In this document: one piece after another, positions 63,598-64,000 of the stretch
How the letters are laid out: each line of letters begins with the position of its first letter
How positions within the stretch are numbered: the first letter of the stretch is position 1
DNA from: Butyricimonas faecalis
GTDB taxonomy: Bacteria > Bacteroidota > Bacteroidia > Bacteroidales > Marinifilaceae
NCBI RefSeq assembly: GCF_003991565.1
Contig: NZ_CP032819.1
Span: 1,488,001-1,552,000 of the forward strand
DNA length: 64,000 bases
Direction: 5' to 3'
Notes under the pieces: model-generated
Told to the model about the DNA's origin: nothing
The model's database searches: none
Seen by the model: only the letters and a program-made list of their open reading frames with translations
Program-made: the position numbers and the translations under genes

Positions 63598-64000
63598 ATG
63601 GAAAAAGATATTTTATCAAAATTAGAAGTAGCCCGCCTCGTTGCCCTCCAGCGTTTGGGAATCCTGCCCGAATCAGAGGAACGGCGACTCTTGGCATGGG
63701 TGGAAAGAGACAAAAAGAACAAAGCCTTCTACGAACAACTATACAAAAAATCATGTAACAAGAATACCGCCACCTCGCCATCCGCCGCGGATAGTTGGAA
63801 TCTATTCGAGAAAAAATACCGTACCGGTCAAAGAACCCGCAAACAATTCCAACGTACCCTTTACCGCTTGGTAGCCGCTGCCGCCGTGCTAGTTCTTGCC
63901 ATCACAGGGACATATTACTATCTTACACAACCGAACGAAGAAATAATTACTTCTCCCCGCCCCGTTTCTGCCGTACAACTTGTACTGGGAAACGGGAATA
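63598..64000 (+). CDS. FecR-family anti-sigma factor, 5' part, cut by the window end
   Basis: A frame from the ATG at 63598 stays open to the window end (134 codons). It begins MEKDILSKLEVARLVALQRL, the cytoplasmic sigma-binding domain with the LAWVERDKKNKAFYEQL pattern. A membrane helix follows at about residues 90-108 (LVAAAAVLVLAITGTYYYL), and then VQLVLGNGN, the start of the periplasmic FecR domain. An AAAGGA-type ribosome site lies just before the start. No sigma-factor gene precedes it. A SusC gene would be expected downstream, outside the window. Confidence 0.85.
   Translation, partial: MEKDILSKLEVARLVALQRLGILPESEERRLLAWVERDKKNKAFYEQLYKKSCNKNTATSPSAADSWNLFEKKYRTGQRTRKQFQRTLYRLVAAAAVLVLAITGTYYYLTQPNEEIITSPRPVSAVQLVLGNGN

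Noticed and set aside
63518..63781. Minus-strand frame opposite the FecR start, and plus-strand frames at 63561 and 63641
   Set aside because: The frame from 63598 encodes a clear FecR N-terminus with a membrane helix; the others are shadows rich in Arg/Pro without domain features.

Overview
The window looks like chromosome of an anaerobic gut Bacteroidota, most likely in or near Odoribacteraceae (Butyricimonas/Odoribacter). That placement is an inference. It rests on TAnnTTTG-type -7 promoter boxes, SusC/SusD and ECF-sigma/FecR genes, GldA/F/G-like ABC genes, a secreted GH84 enzyme, and many short lipoproteins. No taxonomic marker such as 16S rRNA is present.

Layout: (1) 1-5745 is an AT-rich accessory block of unrecognised plus-strand genes, including a membrane protein, a small partner and a membrane-anchored J-domain-like protein. 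It ends at two tandem tRNA-Asp(GTC) genes (5829-5995, minus). (2) 6162-8688 holds a membrane-associated MutS-family ATPase and a small lipoprotein, converging on glutamine synthetase. (3) 8744-18238 (minus) holds glnA, a ROK-type sugar kinase, a sugar MFS permease, a GH84 beta-N-acetylglucosaminidase and a transglutaminase-like protein. The N-terminus of the last is the start of an unrelated SPFH protein. Together these suggest amino-sugar or glycoprotein scavenging. (4) 18340-21879 holds a Crp/Fnr regulator, a MATE exporter and a secreted C25-like protein. (5) 22276-40490 (minus) is the most striking locus. Read in transcription order it is ECF sigma, FecR anti-sigma, an STN-containing SusC receptor, SusD, a DUF4843-like lipoprotein, a PKD-like lipoprotein, then ATPase, GldFG-like permease, GldFG-like permease, ATPase, GldFG-like permease. 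The SusC gene is broken by one in-frame TAG codon.

(6) 40641-46200 is housekeeping: a TlpA thioredoxin, TilS, GAPDH with a near-perfect promoter and terminator, a patatin phospholipase and a DbpA-like DEAD-box helicase. (7) 46233-52272 (minus) is a tightly packed run of argS, a flavin reductase, a PHP histidinol phosphatase, two FKBP-like lipoproteins and an inositol monophosphatase. (8) 52513-57930 (minus) is a tripartite RND efflux operon (adaptor, pump, TolC). (9) 58189-62982 (minus) holds a TonB-C-like secreted protein, a DnaQ-like exonuclease, the DNA polymerase sliding clamp dnaN and an Xaa-Pro aminopeptidase, with two copies of a roughly 90-110 bp palindromic intergenic repeat. (10) At 63598 a second FecR gene begins and runs off the window, preceded by an 11-bp-period CGTCTTTG repeat array.

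How the parts work together: locus 5 reads as a cell-surface-signalled uptake system (the receptor signals through FecR to the sigma factor) coupled to a three-fold amplified GldA/F/G-type ABC module. The ligand is not evident from sequence.
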